Numbered from the stretch's first letter, positions 15,980-24,457 are shown. The stretch: 64,000 nt of DNA from Vicinamibacteraceae bacterium (GCA_011525805.1 WYBR01000109.1:62001-126000); one strand, 5' to 3'. Program-made: numbers and translations. Notes: a model not told the origin generated them from the sequence alone.

Positions 15980-17722
15980 ATGCGCTTGGGTTCCGCGCCG
16001 TTCTTCGTCCTGTTGATGCTCGTGCTCTTCGCGCCATCGGCGCCGGCTGCGCCGCCGGACGAATCGGACGATCGACTCGACTGGTGGCGCGAGGCGCGCT
16101 TCGGCCTGTTCGTTCACTGGGGCCTCTACGCGATTCCCGCGGGCGAGTGGAACGGCGAGGCCGTCCCCGGCGTCGGCGAGTGGATCATGCACAACGGCGA
16201 GATTCCTCCCGCCGAATACGCCGCGTTGGTTCCGCAGTTCAATCCTGTGAAGTTCGACGCCGACGAGTGGTGCCGCATCGCCGCAGATGCCGGCATGAAG
16301 TACCTCGTCGTCACCACCAAGCACCACGACGGCTTCTGCCTCTTCGATTCGAGGCACACCGCTTTCGACATCATGGCCACGCCCTTTAAGCGCGACATCA
16401 TGCGCGAGATCAGCGAGGCCTGTCGTAAGCACGGCCTGCGCATCGGCTGGTACCACTCTATCTGGGACTGGTCGCAGCCCGACGCCTCCGGCGAGCGCTT
16501 CGACGAGTATGCCCGCGTCCTCAAGGCGCAGGTCGATGAACTGCTGACCAACTACGGCCCGATCGACATCATGTGGTTCGACGGCGAGTGGATTCCGGAG
16601 TGGACCGAGGGCAAGGGCCGCGACCTCTACGAACACATCCGCCGCGTCGCGCCGCGCGTGATCATCAACAACCGCGTCGGCAAGGGCCGCGCCGGCATGG
16701 CGGGCCTGCACAACCCCGAAGAGAACGTCGGCGACTTCGGCACGCCCGAGCAGGAAGTCCCCGGCCGCGGCATCCCCGGCTACGACTGGGAAACCTGCAT
16801 GACCATGAACGACACCTGGGGGTATCGCCGCGATGATCACAACTGGAAGTCTGCGGCGACGCTGGTGCGCCAACTCATCGACACCGCGAGCAAGGGCGGC
16901 AACTACCTCCTCAACGTCGGACCGACCGCCGAAGGGCTGATCCCGCAGCCGAGCGTCGAGCGCCTCCAGGCCGTCGGCGCCTGGCTGCGCGTGAACGGCG
17001 AGAGCATCTACGGCACTCAGGCGGGACCGTTCGACCGTCTCGCGTGGGGACGATGCACGCGCCGCGGCGAGCGCCTCTACCTCCACGTCTTCGACTGGCC
17101 CGCCGACGGCGTCCTGCCGGTTCCGGGCCTGCTCAATGATGTCGTCGGCGCGCGCCTCCTTGGCGCGGCGGAGACCGCTCAACTCCGAACGGCGCGACAG
17201 GGCGAGTCGATCGCGATATCCCTCCCGGTCCGTCCGGCGGGTGAGATGCCGTATGTCATCGCGGTCGATCTCGTCGGCGAGGTGCGCGTCGTCCGCGTCC
17301 CGATCTGTCCGCAAGCCGATGGGTCAGTCGTTTTGCGCGCCGTTGATGCCGAGGTGATCGGCCACACGGCCCGCTACGAGTCGGGCGGGGGCAAGGACAA
17401 CATCGGATTCTGGACCGATCCGTCCGACGCGGTCGCGTGGGAGTTCCATATCGAGAGGCCCGGGCGGTACTTCGTGACGATGTCGCAGGCCTGCCCGGTA
17501 GACACGGCCGGCGCCCGGATTCGCATCACCGTCGGTTCCGAAGAACTCACCGCAGATGTCCGGCCGACTGGCGGGTGGTCCGAGTTCATCGAGGTGGATC
17601 TCGGTGAAGTCGCGCTCGACGCCGCGGGCGGCTGCGTCGTGCGCGTCGAGGCGCTTTCGAGGCCGCCACTTGCGGTGATGAATCTGCGGAGCGTAACGCT
17701 TCGACCGAGTGCCGGGCGCTGA
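15980..17722 (+). CDS. Alpha-L-fucosidase, glycoside hydrolase family 29, secreted
   Basis: A 580-residue protein with a signal peptide (MRLGSAPFFVLLMLVLFAPSAPAAP). GH29 motifs are WWREARFGLFVHWGLYAIP, KYLVVTTKHHDGFCLFDS, and DIMWFDGEW with the probable nucleophile Asp201; KGGNYLLNVGPTAEG closes the catalytic barrel. A C-terminal beta-sandwich follows (about residues 345-580, ending in a carbohydrate-binding-like segment). It would release alpha-linked fucose from glycans. The ribosome site GGAGG overlaps the end of the upstream isomerase-like gene, so the two are probably co-translated from one message. Confidence 0.92.
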   Translation: MRLGSAPFFVLLMLVLFAPSAPAAPPDESDDRLDWWREARFGLFVHWGLYAIPAGEWNGEAVPGVGEWIMHNGEIPPAEYAALVPQFNPVKFDADEWCRIAADAGMKYLVVTTKHHDGFCLFDSRHTAFDIMATPFKRDIMREISEACRKHGLRIGWYHSIWDWSQPDASGERFDEYARVLKAQVDELLTNYGPIDIMWFDGEWIPEWTEGKGRDLYEHIRRVAPRVIINNRVGKGRAGMAGLHNPEENVGDFGTPEQEVPGRGIPGYDWETCMTMNDTWGYRRDDHNWKSAATLVRQLIDTASKGGNYLLNVGPTAEGLIPQPSVERLQAVGAWLRVNGESIYGTQAGPFDRLAWGRCTRRGERLYLHVFDWPADGVLPVPGLLNDVVGARLLGAAETAQLRTARQGESIAISLPVRPAGEMPYVIAVDLVGEVRVVRVPICPQADGSVVLRAVDAEVIGHTARYESGGGKDNIGFWTDPSDAVAWEFHIERPGRYFVTMSQACPVDTAGARIRITVGSEELTADVRPTGGWSEFIEVDLGEVALDAAGGCVVRVEALSRPPLAVMNLRSVTLRPSAGR

Positions 17723-17782
17723 GAGATTCGGCGCAAAGGCGTTGGGCGGGCAGGGTCGGCACTCTTATCGCTGCGGGGAGCC

Positions 17783-17825
17783 ACCCGGGTCAGCCGTGCC
17801 GGAAATGACCATGCATCCCCCGGGT
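17783..17825 (+). promoter_or_regulatory. Possible structured leader upstream of the histidine kinase
   Basis: ACCCGGG (17783-17789) can pair with CCCGGGT (17819-17825), and alternatively GGTCA (17788-17792) with TGACC (17806-17810). The two pairings share bases, so they exclude each other. The element lies about 160 bases before the kinase start. It matches no RNA family I recognise. Confidence 0.25.
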
Positions 17826-17986
17826 TGAGCCGCCCGATGATGGAGGCGAAGGCGATCATCGCGCCGTGATGTGCCGCGGGCCGGGTCGACGCCGATTCCG
17901 CCCGCCCCACATCCCCAGTCAATCGCGCCTGGTGCGGAACCGGCTGAAGTCGGCCGGCCGCAGCGCCTCCGGAACGGGACGACGGC

Positions 17987-20056
17987 ATGACCAATTCAGT
18001 CACCGGACTTCAGGATCGACCGGAGCGCGCGCCGCCCGAGCCGCTCGTGCACATGCCCCCGCGCTCGCATCCGCACCGTCCGATCATGAGCGGACCGCAG
18101 AGCCACGCCGCCCAGATCCGCACCGTCGTCAACAACTTCCCGGGAGCGGTGTACCGCTGCTCGATCGACGACGCGTGGACCATGCACTTCCTCAGCGACG
18201 AGGCGCAGGAGATCACCGGGTATCCGGCCGTCGACTTCATCGGCAACCGACGCCGTTCGTTCGTCGACCTCATTGATCCGCAGGACGACGCCCGCAATCG
18301 AGGTATCGTCGATCAGTGCATCAAGTCGAGAATGCCCTTTCAGATCGAGTACCGGATCAAGCATGCGGACGGGACGGTCCGATGGGTGCACGAGAAGGGG
18401 CAGGCGTGGTACGACGAGCGCGGGCAGGCGAAGTTCCTGGACGGCGTGATCATCGACGTCACGGCGCATCACCAGGTGCAAGAGGAGATCCGCCGGGCGT
18501 GGGAGTTTCTCCGCGCGTCGATCGACTCCTTCGTCAGCCAGGTCGCCATTCTCGACGAAGCGGGGCGCCTCGTGATGGTGAATCGCGCGTGGAGGGATCT
18601 GGGCCTGAGCAGCGGGCTGAGCGAAGCGCAGGTGGACGAGATGCTCGGCCGCGACTACGTCGAGGTCTGCCGGGCGATGAAGGGGAGAGAGTCGCCCGAG
18701 GCGCGGCGGATCGCGGAAGGGATCGCCGCCGTGCTCGCGGGGCGCGAGCGTCTCTTCGCCATGGAGTATGCCTGCCATGCGTCGCCGACGCCCCGCTGGG
18801 TGCTGTGCCGCGTCAGCCGCTTCCTGCACCAGGATCGCGCCTGGGCGACGGTGGCTTATGTGGACATCACGGAACGACGCCTCGCGGAGGAGGCGCTGCG
18901 CCTGAGCGAGGAGCGTCTCGCGCTGGCGCTGCGCGGCGCCTCGTCGTTCGTGTGGGATTGGACGCTCTCCCCGCCGCGGTCGTGCCAGGCGCCGGGGCTG
19001 CTCGAGGCCCTCGGCCACGCGCCCGATCGCCCGGCGTCGGGCCGGGTGTTCTACAGACTTGTTCATGAGGACGACCGCGCCGGCGTGCGCCGCGCCATGC
19101 GCCGCTGCCTGCTGCACGGCGAGTCGCCGGCATTCGAGTTGCGCCTGCGCCGCGCCTGCGGCGAGTACCGCTGGTTTCGCGCCGCGGGGGCCGTGGTGCG
19201 CGAGTCCGACGGTCGCCCGGCGCGCGTCTCCGGGACCGTCCAGGACATCGACGATCGCAAGCGGGCCGAGGAGATCGAGAGCGAGCGAAACAGTCTGCGC
19301 GACGCCGTCGAAGCGATGCGCAAGGTGCTCGGCGTGGTCGGCCACGAGTTGCGCACGCCCCTGGCCGCGCTCCGCGCCATGACCGAACTGGCGCTCGACG
19401 TCGGCGCTTCCGCGCCGCCGACCACGGAGATGATGGGCGCGATCCACAACGAGATCGTCCGCATGGCCGAGATGGTCAACAACATGCTCGACGCCGCGCG
19501 CCTCCAGAGCGGATCGGCGGAGTGGCGCTGGACCGAGTTCTCCCTGCGCGACGTGTGCGAGGCCGCCCTGGCCGTGGTGCGGCCGCTGAGCGCCGGCGAC
19601 CGCGTGGCGATCCGCCTCGACCTGGCCGACGCGGCCCTGCGCATGAAGGGCGATGCCGATGCCGTGCGCCGACTGCTCATCAACCTCATGCACAACGCGC
19701 TCAAGCACACCGAGGAGGGCAGCGTAACGCTTCGCGCCGCATTGGTCCGCGAGGACGACGCCGCGATGATCGAACTCGAAGTGCGCGACACGGGGCGCGG
19801 CATCGCGCCTGAACTCCTCCCGCACCTCGGAGAGGCCTTCGCGCTTAACTCGGGCGCGATCGGCTCTGATTACGTTCAGGGCAGCGGCCTCGGCCTGGCC
19901 ATCTGCCGATGCATCGCCGCCGCGCACGGCGGACGGATTGCCGTGCGCTCAAGGCCGGGCGAGGGCACCACCATCCTGGTTCGAATTGCGGCCGACCGGG
20001 ACGAACCTGTTCTCGGCCGGTCCGTCCGGACCGTCATTGAAGGGTCAGCCCAATGA
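17987..20056 (+). CDS. PAS-domain sensor histidine kinase, soluble
   Basis: A 689-residue protein with no membrane segment. Three PAS-type sensor domains are visible: one around 45-165 (WTMHFLSDEAQEITGYP...YRIKHADGTVRWVHEKGQ), one around 175-300, and one around 305-430 (RLALALRGASSFVWDW...). The phosphorylated His is in VVGHELRTPLAAL (His453). The ATPase domain has NLMHNALKHTEEG, DTGRGIAPELL and GSGLGLAICRCI. It most likely senses a cytoplasmic signal and phosphorylates the FixJ-type regulator encoded downstream at 20475. A GTG/ATG choice is not an issue; ATG 17987 lies in an open stretch, and an ATG at residue 34 is an alternative. Confidence 0.92.
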   Translation: MTNSVTGLQDRPERAPPEPLVHMPPRSHPHRPIMSGPQSHAAQIRTVVNNFPGAVYRCSIDDAWTMHFLSDEAQEITGYPAVDFIGNRRRSFVDLIDPQDDARNRGIVDQCIKSRMPFQIEYRIKHADGTVRWVHEKGQAWYDERGQAKFLDGVIIDVTAHHQVQEEIRRAWEFLRASIDSFVSQVAILDEAGRLVMVNRAWRDLGLSSGLSEAQVDEMLGRDYVEVCRAMKGRESPEARRIAEGIAAVLAGRERLFAMEYACHASPTPRWVLCRVSRFLHQDRAWATVAYVDITERRLAEEALRLSEERLALALRGASSFVWDWTLSPPRSCQAPGLLEALGHAPDRPASGRVFYRLVHEDDRAGVRRAMRRCLLHGESPAFELRLRRACGEYRWFRAAGAVVRESDGRPARVSGTVQDIDDRKRAEEIESERNSLRDAVEAMRKVLGVVGHELRTPLAALRAMTELALDVGASAPPTTEMMGAIHNEIVRMAEMVNNMLDAARLQSGSAEWRWTEFSLRDVCEAALAVVRPLSAGDRVAIRLDLADAALRMKGDADAVRRLLINLMHNALKHTEEGSVTLRAALVREDDAAMIELEVRDTGRGIAPELLPHLGEAFALNSGAIGSDYVQGSGLGLAICRCIAAAHGGRIAVRSRPGEGTTILVRIAADRDEPVLGRSVRTVIEGSAQ

Positions 20057-20139
20057 GCGTGTCAGGGATCGCCCTGCGGCTTGAACCACGTCTCCCCATG
20101 CGCCGCGAACCCTTCGTGCAGGGCGGGTCGGCGTCGGCG

Positions 20140-20225
20140 GCTTCCTCGTGATTGCCACTTGTCGCCTCGGGCGGGCTCCTTTCGCCATGCGTGCGAACCG
20201 CCGGGCGGACTGATCACGAGGAAGC
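20140..20225 (+). ncRNA. Long intergenic hairpin, possible RNA element
   Basis: Perfect 13-bp outer arms (GCTTCCTCGTGAT at 20140-20152 and its complement at 20213-20225) enclose two coaxial inner stems: GGCGG/CCGCC (20170-20174 with 20198-20202) and TTCGC/GCGAA (20181-20185 with 20193-20197). The strand is not determined by sequence. No known RNA family is recognised. Confidence 0.4.
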
Positions 20226-20291
20226 GCCGCGCCGCGACCCGCTCAGTCGCTCGTCGTCCAATCAGGTTGAAGTTCGAGGCCCGTTCGGTTT

Positions 20292-20314
20292 GTGGTTCAC
20301 CCGCAACCACTTTT
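20292..20314 (+). terminator. Weak intrinsic terminator-like hairpin
   Basis: A 6-bp stem (GTGGTT, 7-base loop, AACCAC) followed directly by TTTT. It could end kinase transcripts or attenuate read-through into the regulator gene. The stem is short for a high-GC genome. Confidence 0.4.
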
Positions 20315-20474
20315 CCTCCGGCCGGTACTTGCCCGTTCACGTTCAATCTGCGAGAATCGGGAAGCGTGTCGGGCGCCGCGCTCGAAGGCGGCTCGGCCCG
20401 ACAGTCGCGGCGCGAGGCCTGGCCCGCCACCCGGCGCGGGAGTTGTGCGCGGCCGCGCGCACCGGAGTCTGGCC

Positions 20475-21113
20475 ATGGTTGAACAACCTGCGCTGGTCTG
20501 GATTGTGGACGATGACGACCAGGTCCGCAGCGCCGTTACCGCCATTCTCAAACACGCCTCCCTCGAAACGCGCGAGTTCGACCGCGGCCGAACGTTTCTG
20601 CGCGAGTTCGATTCGGCGAGGCACGGCTGCGCCGTGTTCGACCTCCGCCTTCCCGACCTCAGCGGCCTGGAACTGCTCGAAACATTGCGCCGGCAGGGCC
20701 ATGAAACGCCTGTAATCTTTCTGAGCGGATACGGCGACATCGCGACCGCGACGCACGCCATGCGCCTTGGTGCGATCGACTTCATCGAGAAGCGGCAGGC
20801 CTCGGAGACGCTCCTTCCGCGCGTGCGCGAGGCCCTGGCCATCGACCGCCGCCGGCGCTCCAGCCGCGATGAGATCGGCGATCTTCTCCGGCGGCACGAG
20901 TCGCTGACGCCGCGCGAGCGGGAGTTGCTCGAACTCGTGGTGGCGGGCCGGCTGAGCAAGGAGATCGCCTCGCTCCTGCGCATCTCCGAGAGGACGGTGG
21001 CGAACCACCGCGCCAACCTGATTCAGAAGATGGGAGCGGTGAACACCGCCGACCTCGTCCGCATGGCGGTGCGCGTGCGCGAGCGCCGGGGACCAAAAAG
21101 CCCTTCAACATGA
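20475..21113 (+). CDS. FixJ/NarL-type two-component response regulator
   Basis: A 212-residue protein. The receiver domain has the acidic pocket VDDDD (11-15), phospho-acceptor Asp56 in VFDLRLPDLSG, and the conserved Lys in FIEKRQAS near 105. The C-terminal LuxR-type HTH (about 140-205) has LTPRERELLELVVAGRLSKEIASLLRISERTVANHRANLIQKMG. The DNA-binding type and length match the FixJ family. It is the obvious partner of the PAS kinase upstream. Its targets are unknown. The start is ATG 20475; longer upstream reading has no homology. Confidence 0.92.
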   Translation: MVEQPALVWIVDDDDQVRSAVTAILKHASLETREFDRGRTFLREFDSARHGCAVFDLRLPDLSGLELLETLRRQGHETPVIFLSGYGDIATATHAMRLGAIDFIEKRQASETLLPRVREALAIDRRRRSSRDEIGDLLRRHESLTPRERELLELVVAGRLSKEIASLLRISERTVANHRANLIQKMGAVNTADLVRMAVRVRERRGPKSPST

Positions 21114-21116
21114 TCA

Positions 21117-21134
21117 CGCGCCCGGCGGGGCGCG
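21117..21134 (+). terminator. GC-rich hairpin after the response regulator
   Basis: CGCGCCC, loop GGCG, GGGCGCG: a perfect 7-bp stem starting three bases after the stop codon. No T tract follows, so it may act only as an RNA stabiliser. Confidence 0.4.
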
Positions 21135-21271
21135 CAGGAACCGGGAGCGCGCCGCGTCCGGGGCCGGCGCCATGCATCGGCCCGCGCCGGGTTCGATGCA
21201 CGACGACCGCGCGGGAGGCGTTGTCGATTCTGACGGCGACCGCGCGGCGAATTGCCTGAATTGGAGGTTCG

Positions 21272-21895
21272 TTAGCGCCCCTCGTGCTCGTCGAGGGGGA
21301 TGAGCGAGACGGTGAGCGCGTACGCCCGTCTCGGCGCGTCGTGCGGAGACGTCGCCAACTTCGCGCCGCGGCGTCGCGCCGAGGCGTGCGTGGCGAAGAG
21401 CGATCCCATCTCCTCGAGCAGTTCGTAGAAGCGTGCGAGGTCTTCATCCCTCAGTCGGCCGCGCTGGCGGCGCACGTAGATGTTCTCGCGCCGGCCGACG
21501 CGGCGGACCAGGCCGTGCGTCAGTGCATCGCGGTAATTGCGCTCCGTCAGTTTGAGGACGGTGCTGTTGAAGCGCAGGAGGGTGCGCCGCTGATCGTCCG
21601 CGGCGTCGCCGCTGCCGGCGAGCCGGAAGTGGCCGCTGACGAGTTCATAGATGGCCTCGTCGCGCTTGCCGGCCTTGCGGCTCCCCGACTGGCGCAGCAG
21701 GCCGACCTTGACCATGATCTCAAGGTGGTAGTAGAGCGACTGCGGGGAGCGGCCCAGTTCGCGGGCCAGTTCCGCGACGCTGCACGGACCGATATCCGAC
21801 ATGGCGTCGACGATCTCCAGCCGCGCGGGCGACTCGGTGATCGCCTCGCGCTGCCGCGGATTGAGAATCACGATCTTCCGGCTGCGCCTGGGCAT
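21272..21895 (-). CDS. ArsR-like winged-helix transcriptional regulator
   Basis: A 207-residue protein. The N-terminal half is a winged HTH: QREAITESPARLEIVDAMSDIGPCSVAELARELGRSPQSLYYHLEIMVKVGLL, with the recognition helix in RSPQSLYYHLEIM, followed by a wing with KRDEAIYEL. The C-terminal half (LKLTERNYRDAL...LARFYELLEEMGSLF) is helical and probably dimerises. There is no cysteine metal site, so it is unlikely to sense metals. It is divergent from the secreted protein gene at 22152, and a palindrome on that gene's promoter is a natural operator candidate. ATG 21895 is chosen because the HTH homology starts soon after it. Confidence 0.82.
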   Translation of the reverse strand: MPRRSRKIVILNPRQREAITESPARLEIVDAMSDIGPCSVAELARELGRSPQSLYYHLEIMVKVGLLRQSGSRKAGKRDEAIYELVSGHFRLAGSGDAADDQRRTLLRFNSTVLKLTERNYRDALTHGLVRRVGRRENIYVRRQRGRLRDEDLARFYELLEEMGSLFATHASARRRGAKLATSPHDAPRRAYALTVSLIPLDEHEGR

Positions 21896-21914
21896 ACGCC
21901 AGTTTCGCCGCCTC

Positions 21915-21938
21915 GGCCCCGGGGTCAAACCCGGGGCC
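21915..21938. promoter_or_regulatory. Perfect hairpin in the regulator leader
   Basis: GGCCCCGGG, loop GTCAAA, CCCGGGGCC: a 9-bp perfect stem located 19 bases upstream of the regulator start codon. In the regulator mRNA it would lie just before the ribosome site. It could equally block transcription between the divergent genes. Confidence 0.5.
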
Positions 21939-21962
21939 ATTCAGGGACCGGCGGGTTTTGGA

Positions 21963-21986
21963 TTCAAATTTGATCGGATATTTGAA
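21963..21986. promoter_or_regulatory. Operator-like palindrome TTCAAAT-N10-ATTTGAA
   Basis: Perfect 7-base inverted repeat with a 10-base spacer, giving arm centres 17 bases apart, in an AT-rich island within GC-rich DNA. The right arm overlaps the -35 element of the promoter reading toward 22152. It lies between a divergent winged-helix regulator and its neighbour, as expected for a repressor site. Confidence 0.6.
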
Positions 21987-22009
21987 CAATGCGGAACCGG
22001 GGCTATACT
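21982..22009 (+). promoter_or_regulatory. Sigma-70-type promoter for the secreted protein gene
   Basis: -35 TTGAAC (21982-21987), 16-base spacer, -10 TATACT (22004-22009). Transcription would start near 22016, leaving a leader of about 135 bases before ATG 22152. Confidence 0.65.
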
Positions 22010-22151
22010 TGCTCCGAATACCGTGGGTGAGGCCGGGCCCGCGCCGGGTCGTCTCCCCGGGCGGGCGCGATCCACGCCGATCGGCCTGCCGGGTCGGCCG
22101 GCGGGCCGGCGCACCCCGCTGCACGACATCGACCGCCAAGGAGAAACTCAG

Positions 22152-22829
22152 ATGAAGACCTCAACTCGACAGGCCCTTTTCGGACTCGCCGTCGCCGGAT
22201 GCTGCACCGCCGTCGCCCTCGGCGCGCTCATTCGCATCACCGAGAACTTCGAGAACATCCAGCCCCACGAAGACCCGCAGCGCGGCTGGACGTTCAACTC
22301 CGGCGACGAGAGCGTCGCGCAGCGCAACGGCAACCACTACCTCCGCACCTCCACCGACACCTGGGGCGTCACGCTGAGCACGAAGACCGACGGCTCGAAC
22401 CGACTCGTCGGCAACCGCGATTACCGCCGCGAAGGCGTCGCCGGCTTCGAGATCACCACCGCCGGAACCGCCGACTTCAACACCCTGCGCGACATGAGCA
22501 TCTCCCTCGTCAACGACAACGGGACGCCCGGCGACTGGTCCGACGACTTCGGCTTCTACCACGTCACGGGCCAGATGATGCGCTTCGACGGCTCGCCGCG
22601 CACCTACCGCTACGTGGTGCCGAGCCAGCACACCGGAAGCACGCCCACCGGCTGGGTGGCGTGGTCGATCGGGCCGAATTCACCGACGGAGTTCACCTGG
22701 GATCAGGTTATCACCGACGTAGATGAACTCAACTTCCACTACTACCACCCCGAGAATTTCTACATCTTCCAGTTCCACCACGTTGGCGTGGACAACATCC
22801 GCACCGTCATCAACACCGACTGGCGCTGA
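22152..22829 (+). CDS. Secreted protein of unknown function
   Basis: A 225-residue protein with a signal peptide (MKTSTRQALFGLAVAGCCTAVALGA) and strong ribosome site AAGGAGAAA. The mature part is rich in Asn, Thr, Asp and aromatic residues (ENFENIQPHEDPQRGWTFNSGDES..., FHYYHPENFYIFQFHHVGVDNI) and has the beta-strand pattern of a jelly-roll or concanavalin-like sandwich, as in many exported adhesive or carbohydrate-binding domains. The family is not recognised. No PEP-CTERM tail is present. It is probably regulated by the divergent winged-helix protein through the palindrome on its promoter, and a strong terminator follows. Confidence 0.75.
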   Translation: MKTSTRQALFGLAVAGCCTAVALGALIRITENFENIQPHEDPQRGWTFNSGDESVAQRNGNHYLRTSTDTWGVTLSTKTDGSNRLVGNRDYRREGVAGFEITTAGTADFNTLRDMSISLVNDNGTPGDWSDDFGFYHVTGQMMRFDGSPRTYRYVVPSQHTGSTPTGWVAWSIGPNSPTEFTWDQVITDVDELNFHYYHPENFYIFQFHHVGVDNIRTVINTDWR

Positions 22830-22875
22830 GCCCGGCAAGGCGTCGCCGCCTCGCCGCGATCATCCTCCGCTCCCA

Positions 22876-22902
22876 AAGCCCATGTTCATCGAACATGGGC
22901 TT
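22876..22902. terminator. Bidirectional hairpin terminator
   Basis: AAGCCCATGTTC, loop ATC, GAACATGGGCTT: a perfect 12-bp stem between convergent genes (secreted protein, plus; sulfotransferase-like, minus). It has AAA on one side and TT on the other, so it can work in both directions. Confidence 0.8.
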
Positions 22903-22914
22903 CGGCGTCTTGCG

Positions 22915-23532
22915 TCAGGCGCGATTGCGGTAGAGACTCTCGTCCACGACGCGAGCCATTGCGGCGACGTCGAGGTCGCCGCCGAGAAAGCCGTTCAGCC
23001 GTGCCGCGCCCTCGCTGGGATGGGCGATCATCTCGTGGTAGGGGATGTCGAGCGTGCGGATGTTGGGCTGGCGGGCGAGCCACTGGTCCACCATGTCCAG
23101 GTGCTTCTGGAGCAGGGTCAGCACTTCCTCGTCGCTGATCTTGTCCGGATCCTCGCCGCGCCGCACGAGCATCTTCTTCTGCGACTCGATGCTCTCCTCG
23201 AGGCGCCGTCGCATGAAGACGACGCGGTACTCGTAGTCGGAGGGAAGATGGCGAAGCAGCGCGGAGATCACCTTGACGGACTTGCCCACGGCGTCGGCGA
23301 CCCAGGCGGTGTCGCCCTTGTCAAGGGCCTTGACGCGCTCAAACTCGTAGTAGCCCTTCGGGTTGTCTTCGTCGGCGGTGCGGATGTTGTCGATGATCGG
23401 CGGGACGCCGCCGGCGTCGAGCATTTTCATCATCATCGACGTTCCCGATCGCGGCAGGCCGGAAACGACGGTCACGAAGGGACGCGCTGGCGAAGCGGTC
23501 TTGCGGCCGAGAAGGCGCTTGAGAATCGACAT
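22915..23532 (-). CDS. Sulfotransferase family protein
   Basis: A 205-residue protein with the 5'-phosphosulfate-binding loop in VVSGLPRSGTSMMMKMLDAGG (PRSGTS at about 27-32), the standard entry motif of sulfotransferases. Downstream there is a segment FMRRRLEESIESQKKML that may hold the 3'-phosphate site, and HEMIAHP. It is shorter than most PAPS sulfotransferases (about 250-300), so the acceptor domain may be reduced. The acceptor molecule is unknown. It stands alone between two convergent or divergent neighbours, with ATG 23532 supported by the start of the homologous region. Confidence 0.8.
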   Translation of the reverse strand: MSILKRLLGRKTASPARPFVTVVSGLPRSGTSMMMKMLDAGGVPPIIDNIRTADEDNPKGYYEFERVKALDKGDTAWVADAVGKSVKVISALLRHLPSDYEYRVVFMRRRLEESIESQKKMLVRRGEDPDKISDEEVLTLLQKHLDMVDQWLARQPNIRTLDIPYHEMIAHPSEGAARLNGFLGGDLDVAAMARVVDESLYRNRA

Positions 23533-23659
23533 GGGGCAGTCCGGAGAACGCGGTGCAGTGGACTCAGCAGCCGGACCATCGGCCCGGAACAGCAGCGATG
23601 GTAGTCCGGATGGCGCCCGCCGTCGCCACGATCGCCCGGCCGACCGGGGCGTTGAGGCG

Positions 23660-24457
23660 CTACTTATTGTGCTGCGCGCCGCGATCGAGTTGCGCCCAGA
23701 TCTGGCTCCGAGGCCAGTTCTCGGTGGCGCGGTTGGGCAGCATGTTGTAGAGGCGCTGCCGTTCGTCAACCATCCACGCCACGCTCAGGTCGTTCATGAG
23801 CAGGTTCGAGCCGGTGAGGTGGCTGAAGTCGCTCTTGGTCCGCAATCCGTCGGCGAGGATCGAGATGCCTGCCGGGTGCTCTGCGTTGATCTTGTCCCGG
23901 TCGTGGCGGTCGATGGGGTCGGGCGGAAGACTGGCGAGGTTGAGCAGCCCGCGGTAGTGGTAGTTGCCGAAAAGCACGGCTCGGCTGCGGCGGTTCCAGA
24001 AGTTCTGATAGCGCTCGATTGGGTGCTCGCCGGTGTGCGAGGGGCAGTAGAAAGCGCCCGGGTCCGAAAGGTAGTTCTGGGAGTAGAGTCGTCCGACGCC
24101 ATCCCACGTGTCGCCCCACGTGCCGCGATTGAGGATCATCATGTCCTGCGGCCGCGCCTCGCGGCGCTGGTCGCCGGCGTAGTAGGAGTGCGGGAAGCGG
24201 TTGCGGTTCTCGCGCGCGAAGGACTCGAGCGCGATGGCGATCTGGTGCATGTTGCTCGCGCAGCCGACGCGCCGCGCGGACTCGCGCAGCCGCGCGAAGG
24301 CCGGCATGAGCAGCGCGATGAGCAGCCACGTCACGCCGAGCACGACGAGCAGTTCGAGAAGCGAAAACCCGCGCCGACCGGCACCCGGCCGCGCGTCTTC
24401 GCGGACGGCGCGCTGCGCGCGACGCGCTTGATCCGATCTGTCTGGACCCTTGGCCAC
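23660..24457 (-). CDS. Pseudopilin-like protein with prepilin cleavage/methylation signal
   Basis: A 265-residue protein. After a basic leader of about 30 residues (MAKGPDRSDQARR...) it has the prepilin site RRGFSLLELLVVLGVTWLLIALLMPAF: cleavage after Gly, with the conserved Glu at +5. The rest (SNMHQIAIALESFARENRNRFP, FYCPSHTGEHP, HYRGLLNLASLP) resembles the planctomycete type II secretion pseudopilin-like family. It is likely inserted in the membrane and assembled or displayed outside. Its leader is longer than that of the paralogues at 43890 and 45281. Confidence 0.85.
   Translation of the reverse strand: MAKGPDRSDQARRAQRAVREDARPGAGRRGFSLLELLVVLGVTWLLIALLMPAFARLRESARRVGCASNMHQIAIALESFARENRNRFPHSYYAGDQRREARPQDMMILNRGTWGDTWDGVGRLYSQNYLSDPGAFYCPSHTGEHPIERYQNFWNRRSRAVLFGNYHYRGLLNLASLPPDPIDRHDRDKINAEHPAGISILADGLRTKSDFSHLTGSNLLMNDLSVAWMVDERQRLYNMLPNRATENWPRSQIWAQLDRGAQHNK

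Larger units (their letters stand above)
20057..20474. other. 418-base gap between kinase and regulator
   Basis: No credible protein gene is seen. The gap holds a long hairpin (20140-20225), a short hairpin followed by four T (20292-20314), and no ribosome site before about 20460. The spacing suggests that the regulator has its own transcription control. Confidence 0.6.

Noticed and set aside
18000-19927. 643-codon minus-strand open frame
   Set aside because: It is the antisense shadow of the histidine kinase, whose plus-strand frame has all kinase motifs.
20062-20482. Short open frames in the gap between kinase and regulator
   Set aside because: They have no ribosome site, no homology by eye, and overlap the hairpin arms on both strands.
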